Positions 5,600 through 10,897 of a stretch of DNA of 10,897 bases are shown here, one piece after another. The position numbers and the translations under genes were made by a program. Source of the DNA: Acidobacteriota bacterium. Its GTDB lineage: Bacteria; Acidobacteriota; Terriglobia; UBA7540. The notes beneath the pieces are model-generated. The model made no database searches, was not told where the DNA came from, and worked only from the letters and a program-made list of their open reading frames with translations. The stretch is taken from positions 1-10,897 of the forward strand of contig JAKAWN010000214.1 of the NCBI GenBank assembly GCA_021827245.1. Reading direction: 5' to 3'. Numbering within the stretch: position 1 is the stretch's first letter; each line of letters opens with the position of its first letter.

Positions 5600-6755
5600 C
5601 GTTATCACTCCTTTTTAGTTTTTCGGGCCACTCGCCGAAGAACTTGGAGAGTTGCAGGCTCTGCTTTTCATAACCCGGGTCGCCTTCATCGCTATCCTCG
5701 GACATTCTGTAGAACACAAGATTTGCCAATTTCTCTTGGTCAGCCAAGCTTACATTGACTTGGTGGCCGCGTACCTCGAATATAAGCGGAGTTCCGATCT
5801 GCCCGTCGTCCCTGCGGATCCCAAAGAATGGATGCACAAAGCCCGCGTAGTGTATCCTCATCTCACCAATGGTTTCATCGCTTGCTCGACAATAGATGGC
5901 AATGCCTTTGGGTACAGAGATCCTCTCCTTCGAACGCAGCAGGTAGAAGTTACTCTGCGTGATCGCCAGGCGATTTGATTCGTTGGTGGCTTGGAGCTTC
6001 CAGTATTTCCAGGGCTCCGGCTTTTGCTCTTCCTCCCAGAGCGGGATCGCATCGTCCATGTTCGCGGGCGGCCTTGCGCAAAATGCTGCAACCTCCAGTC
6101 CTCCCTTGACATCATTTTCCAAGTCCACAGTCAAACTACCGTCCCTTTCGCCTGGCCCGTGAAGGACCGTGCTAAAGAGCTCCTGACCTTTTATTTCCAC
6201 ATTCCTCGGATCGCCGTAGAACAACCGCAACTGCGTTAATCTTATACCAGCTTTGACTCTGACTGGAAATGTTATAGGGGTAATCTCAAGGTAAAGCTCG
6301 CCATCTTGCATTGCCAAGCCTTTCGGATCGAAGCATTCGTATTTATCCATGCCATCCACTATTAGCCTGGCGAGGACATCGACGCGGCCGACTGAGCTCT
6401 TCGCGGTCGCCTGCCCATATATTCCAGCTTCCCCCAGCGCCCTGCGCAACCTCTCCCTCAGCTTGAAGACGTATGTCTTCAGAGGCTCCAAGATATACGT
6501 TCCGCCCTTCGATTTGTCCAGCCTCTTTGCGAGCCCCTTGTTCTCAATGAACCAGCTGTAGGGTTTGTTTCCAGAAGGCTTCACTGATCCCAGCGTCATC
6601 GCAAACGCCTCGTCGGACAGAGACAGGTCTACAGAAGAGTTGTCCAGAGCTTTATCCGAAAAGTCCTCCCCGGTAATCAGCCCACTGTCAAAAAGCGACT
6701 TAACTTGCGCTCTGCTGAGTACACCGGGAATCCATTTATCCCACGGGTTTGGCAT
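5577..6755 (-). CDS. dcd: 2'-deoxycytidine 5'-triphosphate deaminase, long two-domain form
   Basis: A 392-residue protein of the long dCTP deaminase family with two trimeric-dUTPase-like domains in one chain. The first domain has NSSVDLSLSDEAF (39-51), TYVFKL, TAKSSVGRVDVLARLI (117-132, carrying the active-site-type S-S-x-G-R pattern) and LYLEITPITFPVRV, KAGIRLTQLRLFYG. The second has FYLLRSKERISVPKGIAIYC (270-289), IGEMRIHYAGFVHPFFG (296-312), LIFEVRGHQV and LVFYRM. It should convert dCTP to dUTP and ammonia in the cytosol, feeding dTTP synthesis; dCTP deaminases are also known as antiphage effectors that drain dCTP. ATG 6755 has AAGGAGG 9 bases upstream and a good promoter at 6793-6821. It is the first gene of a two-gene operon with the overlapping GNAT-ASCH gene. 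By eye it is less GC-rich than the outer genes, suggesting transfer. Confidence 0.87.
   Translation of the reverse strand: MPNPWDKWIPGVLSRAQVKSLFDSGLITGEDFSDKALDNSSVDLSLSDEAFAMTLGSVKPSGNKPYSWFIENKGLAKRLDKSKGGTYILEPLKTYVFKLRERLRRALGEAGIYGQATAKSSVGRVDVLARLIVDGMDKYECFDPKGLAMQDGELYLEITPITFPVRVKAGIRLTQLRLFYGDPRNVEIKGQELFSTVLHGPGERDGSLTVDLENDVKGGLEVAAFCARPPANMDDAIPLWEEEQKPEPWKYWKLQATNESNRLAITQSNFYLLRSKERISVPKGIAIYCRASDETIGEMRIHYAGFVHPFFGIRRDDGQIGTPLIFEVRGHQVNVSLADQEKLANLVFYRMSEDSDEGDPGYEKQSLQLSKFFGEWPEKLKRSDNDGTVEPA
5608..5613 (-). promoter_or_regulatory. Ribosome binding site of the GNAT-ASCH gene inside dcd
   Basis: On the minus strand AAGGAG occupies 5613-5608, with 8 bases to the ATG at 5599. 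It lies within the last codons of dcd, so ribosomes ending dcd at 5577 would be next to this site. Confidence 0.65.
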
Positions 6756-6764
6756 CCCCTCAAC

Positions 6765-6771
6765 CCTCCTT
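6765..6771 (-). promoter_or_regulatory. Ribosome binding site of dcd
   Basis: AAGGAGG on the minus strand, 9 bases before the ATG at 6755. Confidence 0.75.
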
Positions 6772-6792
6772 GATCAGCCTCATGGCAACCGC

Positions 6793-6821
6793 ATCTTAGT
6801 GCAGGCTTGTCCGTTAGGCAA
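6793..6821 (-). promoter_or_regulatory. Probable sigma-70-type promoter of the dcd operon
   Basis: On the minus strand TTGCCT (6821-6816) is separated by exactly 17 bases from TAAGAT (6798-6793); each box matches 4 of 6 consensus bases. Transcription would start near 6786 and leave a leader of about 30 bases that holds the ribosome site. A composite repeat begins 20 bases upstream at 6841. Confidence 0.5.
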
Positions 6822-6840
6822 GACGTAAGCCGCTTGAGGT

Positions 6841-7006
6841 GGTAGCGCGGACCGCCGGTTGTGAGGTCCGCGGTTCTTTCCTGGCGATGGTCCCCACGGT
6901 GCCATTTTGTATCGCGGTGTCCAGGCTGCGTCGCCCATTTCTTTCCGACCGCTATTTCTTCGTCACCGTGCGCCTGTAGCGCAGGCCCTTGCGGCCTGCG
7001 GTTCTT
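6841..7006 (-). repeat. Composite intergenic repeat, copy A (pairs with 8192-8352)
   Basis: Two GCTAC-tailed hairpins in the same orientation (6841-6878 and 6976-7006) hold between them a conserved unique segment of about 97 bases, containing GTCCAGGCTGCG, CCCATTTCTTTCCGACCGCT and CGTCACCGTGCGCCTGTAGC. The same order and sequence returns at 8192-8352 with scattered substitutions and a short deletion. In both cases the element begins just upstream of the -35 box of a leftward gene. No gene can be read from it. Confidence 0.8.
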
Positions 7007-7199
7007 GGGTCTTTACCAAACGGAGACCCAAGGATCAAAACCATAAAGCGAGCATCGAACACCAACAACGAGAACGGCAGGCCCTCGCGGCCTGCGGTTC
7101 TTGGGTCTTTACCAAACGGAGACCCAGGGATCAAAACCATAAAGCGAGCATCGAACACCAACAACGAGAACGGCAGGTCCTTGTGGCCTGCGGCTCTTA
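6982..7199. repeat. 96-base tandem repeat, two full units and a partial third
   Basis: Units at 6982-7077 and 7078-7173 differ at only about two positions; a third starts at 7174 and breaks off near 7199. Each unit starts with a short hairpin (CAGGCC, 5-base centre, GGCCTG) and continues GGTTCTTGGGTCTTTACC and ATCAAAACCATAAAGCGAGC. The period equals 32 codons, so several frames stay open on both strands and yield repetitive translations that are not real genes. Confidence 0.88.
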
Positions 7200-7206
7200 C
7201 GTCCTG

Positions 7207-7412
7207 AAAAACCCGCGGGCCATCATAAAGGCCCGCGCTACAAAACCGACAGCCGGCGGTGAGTCCGATTCAAACCATCGGACTCCAGAAACCGGAGACA
7301 CCGCCGCTAAAAAACCCAACCACCGCGGGTCATAAAGGCCCGCGCTACAAAGCCAACGGGCGCGGACAATAACAGAAACCGCAGACCGCAACAACGGCGG
7401 TCTTCGCTACTC
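7207..7412 (+). repeat. Cluster of GCTAC-tailed palindromic repeats
   Basis: At least three copies besides the nested one listed separately: 7207-7246 (CGCGGGCC, loop, GGCCCGCGCTACAAAA), 7321-7353 (CGCGGGT, loop, GGCCCGCGCTACAAAG) and 7375-7412 (GCAGACCGC, loop, GCGGTCTTCGCTAC). All are in the plus orientation. The stems differ in sequence but remain paired, and the GCTAC at the right foot is constant. Confidence 0.75.
7252..7310 (+). repeat. Hairpin nested inside a GCTA-tailed hairpin
   Basis: The outer stem GGCGGTG (7255-7261) pairs with CACCGCC (7299-7305), followed by GCTA. Inside it sits a second perfect 9-base stem, GAGTCCGAT (7261-7269) with ATCGGACTC (7277-7285) over a 7-base loop. 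The simple element at 8923-8945 has the identical outer stem with only a 4-base loop, so this copy seems to have gained about 33 bases in its loop. Confidence 0.7.
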
Positions 7413-7657
7413 TTTTACAATTTCTACGACGGTATATCACTTGTGGTGCGGGAATGCAATGGCACCTTGGTTTGGCGGGGTTTTCAGCGGCTGAAGCCTT
7501 GCTTTGTTGGCGACATTGAATGGCCCCCGTGAACCGGAGCCCTCCTGACAAGGTTGTATCTGCCCGCTACCCGCTTGTGCGAACCCGGCGCAGAGGCGTC
7601 CGGTTCATGACCCCAGAAATCCGCACACATGCCGGAGCGCGGCAGGTTGCTCCGCGG
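7413..7657. other. Gap of about 245 bases, no gene seen
   Basis: No open frame here has a ribosome site or a recognisable product. An imperfect hairpin lies near 7579-7606 (GAACCCGGCGC against GGCGTCCGGTTC), another repeat-like fold. This is the region downstream of the leftward zinc-ribbon gene, without a clear terminator. Confidence 0.4.
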
Positions 7658-8098
7658 CTATCTATGGAAGAAGTCGCGCATCCTGCTGAAAAATGAGCCC
7701 GAGCGCATGTGGTGCAACGCCGCCGCCCACTTGTCCTCGGCAAGGAATTCCCGCTTGACGTCGGCTTCCTCTCTCTTCATGAGCTCGAGGACCCTCGTGT
7801 CTTCGTCATCCTCGAGCCAGTAGCCATGCTGATTCGGACAGAGCTCCATCTCCAGGTCGTAGAATCTGTATTGGAACCTCTGTAAGCGTTCGCTACATTC
7901 CGGGCACTGATCCGTGGTCGGGGTGGAATCCAGGAATAGAGTTCCCTTCGAGTCTTCGCCGAAGTCGAAGACCTCGTCCTCGAGCTCTCCCAGCTCGACC
8001 TGCTCGAACCACATTCCTTTACAGGACTGACAGTAGTTCACCTGGAGCTTGTGCCGCTCCGTCGGCACCATATCGACATGACATTTTGGGCATTTCAT
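7658..8098 (-). CDS. Zinc-ribbon (zf-TFIIB type) protein
   Basis: A 146-residue protein. Residues 1-40 are a clear zf-TFIIB zinc ribbon: CPKC (Cys3, Cys6), a strand pair, CQSCKGMWFE (Cys23, Cys26) and the usual ELGELE. An acidic linker (41-60) leads to a second, diverged copy: CPEC (Cys65, Cys68), RFYDLEMELCPNQHGYWLEDDED (Cys87, His91), where the last knuckle is CxxxH, not CxxC. A charged helix and a Phe/Arg-rich tail (SFFSRMRDFFHR) follow. These small proteins are common and uncharacterised; a metal-binding or nucleic-acid-binding role is only a guess. The frame continues upstream to 8284, but that part is a translation of repeat DNA. ATG 8098 is supported by GGAG (8111-8108) and a promoter at 8153-8181. 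It is a single-gene unit. Confidence 0.83.
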   Translation of the reverse strand: MKCPKCHVDMVPTERHKLQVNYCQSCKGMWFEQVELGELEDEVFDFGEDSKGTLFLDSTPTTDQCPECSERLQRFQYRFYDLEMELCPNQHGYWLEDDEDTRVLELMKREEADVKREFLAEDKWAAALHHMRSGSFFSRMRDFFHR

Positions 8099-8152
8099 CT
8101 GATCAGGCTCCACTTCTCTCGCCAACCCGCAGCAAGCCGTAACCCTCTTGCC

Positions 8153-8181
8153 AATATAGATGACATCGTGCCTGCGTTCAA
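8153..8181 (-). promoter_or_regulatory. Probable sigma-70-type promoter of the zinc-ribbon gene
   Basis: On the minus strand TTGAAC (8181-8176) is exactly 17 bases from TATATT (8158-8153), matching 4 and 5 of 6 consensus bases. Transcription would begin near 8146, giving a leader of nearly 50 bases before the ATG at 8098 and excluding the upstream in-frame starts. A composite repeat begins 11 bases upstream at 8192. Confidence 0.55.
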
Positions 8182-8191
8182 GATGGTAGCG

Positions 8192-8352
8192 GGTAGCGCG
8201 GTCCTCCGGTTTTGAGGTCCGCGGTTCTTTCCTGGCAATGGTCCTCACGGTGTTGTATCGCTGTGTCCAGGCTGCGCCGCCCATTTCTTTCCGACCGCTA
8301 TTTTTTCGTCACCGTGCGCCTGTAGCGCAAGCCTTTATGGCCTGCGGGTCTT
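8192..8352 (-). repeat. Composite intergenic repeat, copy B (pairs with 6841-7006)
   Basis: It has the same order as copy A: a hairpin at 8192-8229 with 9-base arms broken by a central mismatch, a conserved segment with GTCCAGGCTGCG and CCCATTTCTTTCCGACCGCT, and a second hairpin at 8322-8352. It lacks a few bases found in copy A near GGTGCCATTTTG. As in copy A, its left end stands just upstream of the -35 box of a leftward gene. Confidence 0.8.
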
Positions 8353-8360
8353 ATGTTCTG

Positions 8361-8619
8361 AAAAAACCCGCGGGCCATAAAACCGACGGTCCTCGCTACC
8401 CGCTTGCTCTCTGGAAAAACCGCGGGCCATAAAGGCCCGCGCTACAAGCCTGGCACGCCATCTGCGCGGCGCGATATCCAGCAACGATTTCCCTGGCCGT
8501 GAAATCCGTCAAGCGAAAAGCCGCAGAGTCTCAACAGCAGAGGCTCTGCGCTACCCTGCTACTCGCTCGGCACACAGAAAACCCGCGGACCTCAACCCCG
8601 GAGGACCGCGCTACTCGCT
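8361..8619 (+). repeat. Cluster of GCTAC-tailed palindromic repeats
   Basis: Four plus-oriented copies: 8361-8404 (left arm CGCGGGCC but right arm GACGGTCCTCGCTAC, a mixed copy whose arms no longer fit), 8415-8450 (CGCGGGCC, loop, GGCCCGCGCTACAAG), 8516-8566 (GCAGAGTCTC, loop, GAGGCTCTGCGCTAC, with a T-G pair in the middle) and 8578-8619 (CGCGGACCTC, loop, GAGGACCGCGCTACTCGC). No gene is supported between 8099 and 9015. Confidence 0.75.
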
Positions 8620-8700
8620 ACACTGTCCGTGGCTGCCACTGCGGATTGATCATCGACCGCGTGTTGTTACCATCGGATGAACGGACGCGAATTTAAAGAG

Positions 8701-8950
8701 AAAACGCGCGGACCGCGCAACCGGCGGTCCTCGCTACCCGCTGACAAGCGTTCAATGGTCGAGCCTGATGGCGGGATAAACCCGCCGCTACAAAAATCCT
8801 TCGTTTATCCAATCGCTCAATCGCTATTCGCGCAATCATGCAATTTCTTTAAAAGCCCCCTCACCCGGCCGCTGGCGGGCCACCCTCCCCCCTTGGAGAG
8901 GGCCAGATTTCTGGGGGAGGCTGGCGGTGGGGACACCGCCGCTACAAAAG
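8701..8950 (+). repeat. Second cluster of palindromic repeats
   Basis: Copies at 8701-8742 (GGACCGC, loop, GCGGTCC, then TCGCTAC), 8770-8797 (GGCGGG, ATAAA, CCCGCC, then GCTACAAAA) and 8923-8950 (GGCGGTG, 4-base loop, CACCGCC, then GCTACAAAAG). Between them, 8857-8894 carries the dispersed repeat that pairs with 1231-1272, beginning CCCCTCACCCGGCC. No coding sense is visible. Confidence 0.75.
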
Positions 8951-8972
8951 GCAAAAGCCATGGACAAAAACA

Positions 8973-9012
8973 GAAGCCGCGGACCTCAAAACCGGAGGAC
9001 CGCGCTACCCGG
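8973..9012 (+). repeat. GCTAC-tailed palindromic repeat at the nucleoside hydrolase 3' end
   Basis: GAAGC, then CGCGGACCTC, a short loop, GAGGACCGCG and CTACCCGGC; almost identical to 4412-4453. It starts only 3 bases beyond the stop codon of the leftward nucleoside hydrolase gene, so its hairpin lies at the end of that transcript and could serve as a terminator or a barrier to 3' decay. Confidence 0.75.
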
Positions 9013-9015
9013 CTG

Positions 9016-9945
9016 CTAATGCTTTGGTTCCGGCGCGACGCGCGAAAGGTAGAACTGGAAGAACTTTTGCGGATTGGTATGCAGTGCCACCACCGCGTTC
9101 GGCGGCTGGCCCATGACCACGCGGGTGTAGCCGTTCGAATCGACTTCGATGTGCAAGGGCTCGGTTTGGCACAGGCTGGGATCGATCACCATGGCCACGG
9201 CCATGGGATCAAACAGTGTCGGCGTGCGCTGGCCCCAGAGGTTGTAGAGAATGGCCAGGGAATCGGTGAGAGGTGTGAGGCTGGTGAAAATGCGGTGACG
9301 GTCAGGTTCGCGGAGCTGGAGCATTGCCGTCACATCAAGGGGAGCCATGAGAATGTGGACGCCGGAGCTGAACACTTTTTGTGCCGCCGCAGGATCGGCT
9401 GCAACATTGTATTCCGCAACAGGGGTCGGGTCGTCTCCGTACCCGTGGTGAATGGATCCGCCCATCATGACAATCCGGTCTATTTTACTGGTGATCGACG
9501 GATCTTTTGTGAGCAGAGCAGCGATATTGGTGAGCGGCCCGATAGCGATGATGGTGACCTTTCCCGGGTAGCGGCGGAGCGTGGCATCGAGAAAGTCGAC
9601 GGCGTTTCCGGGCCTGAGTTGCGGGCTTTTGAAGCCTTCGGCCCAGCGCGTCTGCTCATCGGGCAGGGGCCTTCCCGGCTCGCCGGGCACGACCGGAACG
9701 CGGCGAAGTCCGGCCGTCCAGAGCAGCTTGGCAGCCAGCCGCGCCCGCGCCTGAGTGTCTCCGCTGACAGTGGTCACGCCCAGCAGGTTCAGTTCCGGAC
9801 TTCGCGCGACCAGGGCCAGCGCGAACGCGTCGTCGATGTCGGTACCGATATCGGTGTCAACCAGGATGGGAATCTTCTTGGGTGGAACAGCACGCAGAAC
9901 GAGCGGCCACGTAAAGAGGAACAGCAAACAGATCGCTTTTTTCAT
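9016..9945 (-). CDS. Exported inosine-uridine-type nucleoside hydrolase
   Basis: A 309-residue protein that should hydrolyse the N-glycosidic bond of ribonucleosides outside the cytoplasm. Residues 1-19 (MKKAICLLFLFTWPLVLRA) form a signal peptide. The calcium and ribose-binding signature is DTDIGTDIDDAFAL (30-43). Further family marks are VTTVSGDTQARA, IAIGPLTNIAALL, IVMMGGS and AEYNVAADPAAA; LFDPMAVA (244-251) stands where canonical members have HDP. The aspartate (246) is kept but the usual catalytic histidine is Phe245, so leaving-group activation or substrate choice may differ. ATG 9945 is chosen for AGGAGG 10 bases upstream and for the signal peptide; the longer frame to 10098 is repeat and spacer DNA. 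It is a single gene, with a palindromic repeat at each side. Confidence 0.88.
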   Translation of the reverse strand: MKKAICLLFLFTWPLVLRAVPPKKIPILVDTDIGTDIDDAFALALVARSPELNLLGVTTVSGDTQARARLAAKLLWTAGLRRVPVVPGEPGRPLPDEQTRWAEGFKSPQLRPGNAVDFLDATLRRYPGKVTIIAIGPLTNIAALLTKDPSITSKIDRIVMMGGSIHHGYGDDPTPVAEYNVAADPAAAQKVFSSGVHILMAPLDVTAMLQLREPDRHRIFTSLTPLTDSLAILYNLWGQRTPTLFDPMAVAMVIDPSLCQTEPLHIEVDSNGYTRVVMGQPPNAVVALHTNPQKFFQFYLSRVAPEPKH

Positions 9946-9955
9946 AAACTCAGCG

Positions 9956-9961
9956 CCTCCT
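9956..9961 (-). promoter_or_regulatory. Ribosome binding site of the nucleoside hydrolase
   Basis: AGGAGG on the minus strand, 10 bases before ATG 9945. A TAAGAT box (minus strand, near 9973-9978) further upstream resembles a -10 element but lacks a convincing -35. Confidence 0.6.
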
Positions 9962-10061
9962 GGCTGATGGACTATCTTAGGAAAGCAGAGAAATGCGCAC
10001 GGCACAAAGTCGGTGCGGTGGCTACCGGCTGCCTTCTGTGTCACGGGTTCTTTAAGAAAAC

Positions 10062-10096
10062 AAGCCCGCGACTCAGAGGACAGCGTCGCGGCTACC
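10062..10096 (+). repeat. Short GCTAC-tailed palindromic repeat
   Basis: CCGCGAC (10066-10072), a 12-base loop, GTCGCGG (10085-10091), then CTACC. The 7-base arms pair perfectly, and the AAAACAAGC lead and GCTAC foot agree with the other copies. It lies between EF-G and the nucleoside hydrolase. Confidence 0.65.
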
Positions 10097-10120
10097 AATC
10101 CCCGACCTCACCTTCCGCAC

Positions 10121-10141
10121 ACATCGCAGGAACCGCGATGT
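10121..10141. other. Stem-loop after elongation factor G
   Basis: ACATCGC (10121-10127) pairs perfectly with GCGATGT (10135-10141) over a 7-base loop, about 50 bases past the EF-G stop. There is no T-run on the minus strand, so an intrinsic terminator is possible but not shown. Confidence 0.35.
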
Positions 10142-10189
10142 ATGCGCCACCCACGATTGACGTCTTACGACTGATGGCCGGAAATCAGC

Positions 10190-10897
10190 TTATTCTTCTT
10201 CCTCCGCACCTTTGCCCGAAGCCTTGGCCTCGGCAACGATCTTGTCGGCGATTTGCTGCGGGACCACGTCGTAGTGGGAGAAATCCATCGAATAGCTTCC
10301 GCGGCCCTGGGTCATGGAGGTCAGGTCGGAGGCGTAAGTCAGCATTTCCGCCAGAGGGACCTGGGCCTTGATGACGGTGGATTGCCCTTTAGGCTCCATT
10401 CCCTGAATTCGGCCGCGCCGGCTGGTCATATTGCCCATGATGTCGCCCGAATAGTTTTCAGGGACGGTCACCTCCACGTTCATAATCGGCTCCAGCAGGC
10501 AGGGCTTGGCTTGTTCCATACACTTCTTGAAGGCCATCGATCCGGCAATCTTGAAGGCAAGTTCGGAAGAATCCACCTCGTGGTAGGAACCGTCATAGAG
10601 GCTCACGCGGAAATCGACAACCGGGTAGCCGGCCAGATAACCGCGTGCCGCCGATTCAAGGATCCCTTTTTCGACGGCCGGAATGTAATTCCTGGGAATG
10701 GCGCCGCCAAAAATGTCATTGATGAATTCAAAGCCTTCGCCGCGCCCGCGGGGTTCCATCTTGATCTTGCAGTCGCCGTACTGGCCATGGCCGCCCGTCT
10801 GCTTCTTGTATTTGCCCTGCGCATCCGCCTTGCCGCGGATCGTCTCCCGATAGGGGATTTTGGGAGCTTTCAGCGTGACCTCGACGTTGTATCGGCG
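10190..10897 (-). CDS. fusA: Elongation factor G, C-terminal part (5' end outside the window)
   Basis: The frame is open to the right edge, so 235 C-terminal residues are visible. EF-G moves tRNAs and mRNA through the ribosome with GTP hydrolysis; the GTPase domain is beyond the window. Visible are the end of domain III/start of domain IV (VEVTLKAPKIPYRETI), the domain IV core (KYKKQTGGHGQYGDCKI, FINDIFGGAIPRNYIPAVEK, AGYPVVDFRVSLYDGSYHEV, DSSELAFKIAGSMAF) and domain V (LLEPIMNVEVTVPENYSGDI, MGNMTSRRGRI, VPLAEMLTYASDL, SMTQGRGSYSMDFSHYDVVP). The tail ends in GKGAEEEE. The KKQTGGHGQYGD form and the single-residue-spaced RGRGEGFEF segment are closer to the EF-G2-like group than to E. coli FusA, so it may be a paralogue. 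The ATG at 10759 is only an internal Met. Confidence 0.93.
   Translation of the reverse strand, partial: RRYNVEVTLKAPKIPYRETIRGKADAQGKYKKQTGGHGQYGDCKIKMEPRGRGEGFEFINDIFGGAIPRNYIPAVEKGILESAARGYLAGYPVVDFRVSLYDGSYHEVDSSELAFKIAGSMAFKKCMEQAKPCLLEPIMNVEVTVPENYSGDIMGNMTSRRGRIQGMEPKGQSTVIKAQVPLAEMLTYASDLTSMTQGRGSYSMDFSHYDVVPQQIADKIVAEAKASGKGAEEEE

Noticed and set aside
7255..7310. tRNA-like fold
   Set aside because: GATTCAAACC resembles a T-loop, but there is no acceptor stem, anticodon arm or D-arm in the right arrangement; the nested hairpin explains the pairing.
6907..7335. Repetitive open frame (142 codons) over the tandem repeat, with partners in other frames
   Set aside because: It stays open only because the unit is 96 bases (32 codons). 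Other frames on both strands are open too, none has a ribosome site and the translation includes hairpin arms.
6982..7412. CRISPR array
   Set aside because: The repeats are long, nearly identical head-to-tail units without spacers, and the smaller palindromes vary in stem and spacing. No cas gene is visible.
8099..8284. N-terminal extension of the zinc-ribbon protein
   Set aside because: The extra residues are a translation of the palindromic repeat and of the promoter; the first zinc knuckle begins right after the Met at 8098, as is usual for this family.
8677..10371. Open frame of 564 codons on the plus strand
   Set aside because: It runs antisense through the nucleoside hydrolase and into EF-G, begins in repeat DNA, has no ribosome site and gives an Arg/Gly/His-rich translation typical of a shadow frame.

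Overview
The window looks like a chromosomal segment of a soil-type Acidobacteriota (inferred from the mix of a ytfI/ytfJ-like pair, an EF-G with an acidic tail and very abundant short palindromic intergenic repeats; no rRNA or other marker is present to prove it). Base composition is GC-rich in most genes and visibly less GC-rich by eye in the dCTP deaminase/GNAT-ASCH pair and in the front half of the M23 peptidase gene.

Layout: 78-3684 reads rightward. It holds a DUF2953-like membrane-anchored protein (78-695), a YtfJ/GerW-family protein (731-1138, GTG start), a small secreted protein built of about six 14-residue G-x-W repeats (1312-1773, apparently with an ATT start), and an M23 family peptidase on an N-terminal membrane anchor (2275-3684, TTG start). 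From 4505 to the right edge everything reads leftward: a GNAT-ASCH fusion protein (4505-5599), a long-form two-domain dCTP deaminase (5577-6755) that overlaps it and is upstream of it in the same operon, a small zinc-ribbon protein (7658-8098), an exported nucleoside hydrolase (9016-9945) and the C-terminal third of elongation factor G (10190 to the edge). The two gene sets converge on an 820-base gap at 3685-4504.

The gaps from about 4.0 to 10.1 kb are packed with palindromic repeats. The main family is a hairpin followed by GCTAC, on either strand, with arms that change in sequence while staying paired. Around it are a near-perfect two-armed cruciform (3996-4046), a 96-base tandem duplication (6982-7199), a hairpin nested in another hairpin (7252-7310), and a composite repeat of about 160 bases present twice (6841-7006 and 8192-8352), each copy ending just upstream of a recognisable promoter of a leftward gene.

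The most interesting genes are the dcd / GNAT-ASCH pair: a dCTP-consuming enzyme translationally coupled to a protein that fuses an acetyltransferase fold to an ASCH (PUA-like) domain, with its own promoter and bracketed by inverted palindromic repeats. This suggests an acquired nucleotide-metabolism or nucleotide-depletion defence module; that role is inference.
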